Positions 61,403 through 64,000 of a stretch of DNA of 64,000 nt are shown piece by piece. The DNA is from Corynebacterium uberis. Its GTDB lineage: Bacteria; Actinomycetota; Actinomycetes; Mycobacteriales; Mycobacteriaceae. The notes beneath the pieces were generated by a model. The model did not search any database, had not been told where the DNA came from, and saw nothing but the letters and a program-made list of their open reading frames with translations. The position numbers and the translations under genes were made by a program. The number at the start of each line of letters is the position of its first letter. Position 1 is the stretch's first letter. Where the stretch lies: the NCBI RefSeq assembly GCF_020616335.1, contig NZ_CP085051.1:62001-126000 (forward strand). Reading direction: 5' to 3'.

Positions 61403-64000
61403 CTAGTCCTTCTTCGTCTTGATGTGCATCTTCCCGGGCGACCAGATCCCGGAGCGGATGACGTCATCTTCGGTGATGTGCGCGGGCGTGGGGGCGTCGC
61501 CTTGGGAGTTGGTGCGCAGGCGGTAGAGCTCGATGGAGCCCCAGTCGCGGCCCCAGTCGTGGCGCAGGTAGCCGGGCAGTTCGTAGGTGGTGTTGACGGC
61601 TTCGGTGGTGCCCATGGGGCCGCCGCCGACGTAGTTTTGCACCGGGGTGAGAGTGGACTTGCCGGGGTAGTCGGGGGAGATGCGGTATTCGGGGATTTCG
61701 ATGACCCCGGCGTAGTGGTCGAAGGGCCGCTGGCAGGGGAATTGGAAGCCGACGGGCCAGTCGATGAGTCCGGGGCGCTGCGTGCCGATGACCTGGCTGA
61801 GCGTGTCGAGCGTGGGCACGCGCGGGGGCAGGAAGCCGACCCATTCGTCTTCGTCGAGGTTGGTGTCGGAGGCTTGGATGCGCACGACGTTGGCTGCCTC
61901 GGGCAGTTTGTCGATGGGGTAGCGCAGGTTGCGCCACTGGGGGGAGCCGCCGACGTCGTACATTTCCACGGAGCCGGTGTCGGTGACCTTGCCGGAGGCG
62001 TCGCGGGTGCCGTATTCGAGGACCAGGTCTTGGCCCTTTTGCTCGATGCCGTTGATGTCGTGGTGGTGGATCTTGCCAAAGGCGGAGACCACGACGACGG
62101 GGGTGGCGTCGCCGCCGCGGGGCAGGGTGTACCAGGCGGAGCGGGCCTTGGCGGGGCGCTGTTCGCCTTGCTGGTAGGAGCCCAGGACGGGGACCTTGGT
62201 GTAGTCGATGTTGAAGGGCAGTTTTTGGGTGGAGCCGTTGGGGCCCTTTTGGGTTTGGGCGCGGCTGCCGCCGGAGGTGCCGGTGTCTTGGCCGGAGGAG
62301 GTGGTGTGGTCGGTGGCGTCGTCGTCGGCAACCTGGTGGGCGATGGTGTCTGAGTTGCTGGCGGAGCTGGTGGAGGAGTCGGCGTCGCCGTTGATGCCCT
62401 TGGGCAGTTGGTTGGGGCCGAATCCGCGGTTGCCGTCTTGGTCGAGGGAGTCGCCGAGGGGGGATCCGTCGGCGGGGGTGAGGAAGGACTCGTTGGTGTT
62501 GGTTTCTACGAGCACGTCGTCGGCCAGCGCGCAGCCGTGTCCGGTGAGGTTGCGCAGGTTGCCTTTGCCCACGGAGTAGGCGGGGTATTGCTCGGCGAAG
62601 CCCTTGGCAAAGCTGCCCAGGGACAGCACGAGCACGGCTGCGGACAGGACGGCGATGGGTGCGGCTGCCAGACCGCGCCAGGTGCGCTTATCGACGCCCC
62701 CCTCGTCCACCTGTGCACGGCCGCGCCCGCGGCGCACCTCCCGCAGGAAGGACAGTGCCACGCCGCAGACGAGCACGGCGAGCGCCAGGTAGAGCACCAC
62801 GGAGGTGGCAAAGATGGCGTGCAGCTGGATGGGCCGGTCCCACCAGGGCACCGCGAAGCTGGAGACGTACCACCAGCCATTCTTGCCGGCGAGCGCCAGG
62901 GCGAAGATCATGAGGAAGGCCCCGCTGATCAGGGTCAGGGCGCGCGCGGATTTCAGCGCGGCGGCGCTGACGGCCACGGCGGCGATGGCGGCCAGGGCCG
63001 CGGCGATGCCGGCGTGGGCACCAAAGTGGTGGGTCCACTTGGTGGGGGTGAACATGAGGAAGAAGAAGGATCCGATGACGATGATGAGCAGCCGCACCGT
63101 CGGCGCGGTGGCCACCCCGGTGATCTCGCGGCGCCGCAGCAGCGTCACGCCCACGATCACCAGCGCTGCCAGGAAGATAAACACCGGGAAGCGCCGCGTG
63201 ATCGAGCCGTCCACGGAGTCGAGGGACAGCAGCGACTGGTAGCGGGCGAACTCCTCATACCAGGGCAGCGCGGGCCCGGTCTGGCTGCGCACCCGGGTGG
63301 CCTCGAGCACGCTGGCTAAGGTCTGGTGGCCGAACACGCCGACCAGGATGGCGGTGCCGGCGGCCAGGAAGGGCCCCACCAGGGCGAGGACGGCGCCGAT
63401 GCGCCGGCCCCGCGAGGCGTCCGGTCCCAGCTGCGGCAGGCGGGCGATGAGGATGCGCAGCAGCGGCGCCAGGGCGGCGACCAGTGCTGCCACGGCCATC
63501 AGGCCGGTGGGCCCGGCCGCCAGGGACAGGGTGGCCAGGATGACGCCGATGGCGGCGGGGAAGAGGCGTCGGGCGGCAATCGCATGCTCGAAGGCGACCC
63601 AGGCGGCCACCGCTCCCAGCGCCACGGCCGGCTCGGGGCGGGTGCCGTTGTTGTAGGGCAGCCAGAAGGTGAGGAACACCAGGGCGGCGGTCCACTGCGC
63701 CAGGCGGCGGCGCCCCAGCTGTCCGCCCAGCAGCGGCAGCAGGAACCGGGAGAGCAGCAGCCAGATGATCAGGGCGGCGATCAGCGCGGGCAGGCGCATC
63801 CACACGGAGGCGGTGGACACGCGGGTCATCAGGCCCAGCAGGTCATAGTAGGGCCAGCCAAACGGCGATTCGGGCACCCCGAACCAGCGGTAGTAGTTGG
63901 CCATGTAGCCGGCGTGGTCGGCGAGTCGGCCCATGGTCAGCAGGTAGCCGTCGTCGGAGGTGTTCGCGCCGAAGATGTGCCAGAAGGCCAGCACCCCGCC
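61403..64000 (-). CDS. emb: Emb arabinosyltransferase, C-terminal part
   Basis: About 865 residues are visible; the N-terminus lies beyond the window. Landmarks of the mycobacterial EmbA/B/C family: DDGYLLTMGRLADHAGYMANYYRWFG, PFGWPYYDLLGLMTRVS, NNGTRPEPAVALG, FTPTKWTHHFGAHAG, and the C-terminal carbohydrate-binding domain (VGFLPPRVPTLDTLSQVIG, GPMGTTEAVNTTYELPGYLRHDWGRDWGS). It builds cell-wall arabinan from decaprenyl-phosphoryl arabinose. A Ser/Thr/Asp-rich insert interrupts the C-terminal domain (about 62220-62400). A cytoplasmic loop contains GGVDKR, from the word at 62686-62698. Corynebacteria have a single emb gene; the window edge prevents checking this. Confidence 0.92.
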   Translation of the reverse strand, partial: GGVLAFWHIFGANTSDDGYLLTMGRLADHAGYMANYYRWFGVPESPFGWPYYDLLGLMTRVSTASVWMRLPALIAALIIWLLLSRFLLPLLGGQLGRRRLAQWTAALVFLTFWLPYNNGTRPEPAVALGAVAAWVAFEHAIAARRLFPAAIGVILATLSLAAGPTGLMAVAALVAALAPLLRILIARLPQLGPDASRGRRIGAVLALVGPFLAAGTAILVGVFGHQTLASVLEATRVRSQTGPALPWYEEFARYQSLLSLDSVDGSITRRFPVFIFLAALVIVGVTLLRRREITGVATAPTVRLLIIVIGSFFFLMFTPTKWTHHFGAHAGIAAALAAIAAVAVSAAALKSARALTLISGAFLMIFALALAGKNGWWYVSSFAVPWWDRPIQLHAIFATSVVLYLALAVLVCGVALSFLREVRRGRGRAQVDEGGVDKRTWRGLAAAPIAVLSAAVLVLSLGSFAKGFAEQYPAYSVGKGNLRNLTGHGCALADDVLVETNTNESFLTPADGSPLGDSLDQDGNRGFGPNQLPKGINGDADSSTSSASNSDTIAHQVADDDATDHTTSSGQDTGTSGGSRAQTQKGPNGSTQKLPFNIDYTKVPVLGSYQQGEQRPAKARSAWYTLPRGGDATPVVVVSAFGKIHHHDINGIEQKGQDLVLEYGTRDASGKVTDTGSVEMYDVGGSPQWRNLRYPIDKLPEAANVVRIQASDTNLDEDEWVGFLPPRVPTLDTLSQVIGTQRPGLIDWPVGFQFPCQRPFDHYAGVIEIPEYRISPDYPGKSTLTPVQNYVGGGPMGTTEAVNTTYELPGYLRHDWGRDWGSIELYRLRTNSQGDAPTPAHITEDDVIRSGIWSPGKMHIKTKKD

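Larger units (their letters stand above)
2013..62698. repeat. Dispersed 13-base word GGCGTCGANAAGC, 20 copies
   Basis: Exact matches read by eye. Plus strand: 9081, 13826, 18787, 21690, 24055, 26174, 42092, 54192, 59870. Minus strand: 2013, 2974, 7241, 12991, 33342, 35600, 40547, 46093, 49332, 59669, 62686 (left ends). The free base is T in ten, G in seven, C in two, A in one; flanks favour G-runs before and CG after, giving GGGGGCGTCGATAAGCG. Eighteen copies are inside genes, in either direction relative to the gene, and two are intergenic. Coding copies read LIDAP/LLDA or GVDKR/GVEKR/TSA. Confidence 0.85.

Overview
The window is a high-GC actinobacterial chromosome segment, most likely Corynebacterium or a close relative. 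The main evidence is an Emb-type arabinosyltransferase of the mycolate cell wall at the right edge, a DUF3558-like lipoprotein followed by an Ala/Gly-rich ESX-like protein, and many genes whose start codon lies 6-8 bases after a TANNNT -10 box (leaderless transcription). No rRNA, tRNA, CRISPR array or intact insertion sequence was seen. About 50 protein genes are supported. Layout: positions 1-14254 hold a co-directional defence-type operon related to DISARM. It contains the C-terminus of a probable SNF2/DrmD-like helicase, a PglX/DrmMI-like adenine methyltransferase split by one in-frame TAG, a 2128-residue YprA-type helicase with a DUF1998/MZB module and a Vsr-like nuclease tail, and a UvrD-like helicase with a RelE-like N-terminus. 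A two-gene ImmA-type metallopeptidase/DUF4411 PIN pair (14614-16237) extends this defence island. Positions 16454-18982 hold the lipoprotein/ESX-like pair. Positions 18983-23084 hold a LacI repressor divergent from a LacY/CscB-type sugar permease and a GH32 invertase. After two small unknown genes, 24212-27428 hold an AbgT transporter and an M20 amidohydrolase, a probable p-aminobenzoyl-glutamate or similar amide salvage unit. Positions 27373-45945 are mostly single housekeeping and accessory genes: 3-methyladenine glycosylase, nitroreductase, DUF559 protein, YvlD-like protein, GNAT, DAACS symporter, ROK regulator, sirtuin, DUF885 protein, orphan excisionase-like HTH, AbrB-type membrane protein, lipoprotein, TauE permease, HrpB helicase, a secreted protein with aerolysin-like features, and a hexapeptide acetyltransferase. 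Positions 45983-53891 hold an SDR, LysE exporter, S4 protein, VOC protein, serine hydrolase, MATE pump and an iron/cobalamin-type ABC importer. Positions 53892-64000 hold an esterase, an M13 peptidase, a PrsW-type protease with an anchored partner, a YbaK deacylase, a PAP2 phosphatase and emb. Beyond the genes, three kinds of hidden structure stand out. A 13-base word, GGCGTCGANAAGC, occurs 20 times on both strands by my reading, mostly inside genes and often in interdomain linkers, far above chance. A hairpin-bearing intergenic repeat occurs in three copies, with a fourth site sharing its core. Paired inverted DnaA-box-like sequences sit inside two direct repeats that flank a small AT-richer gene. 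Several divergent gene pairs appear to share one overlapping -10 element.
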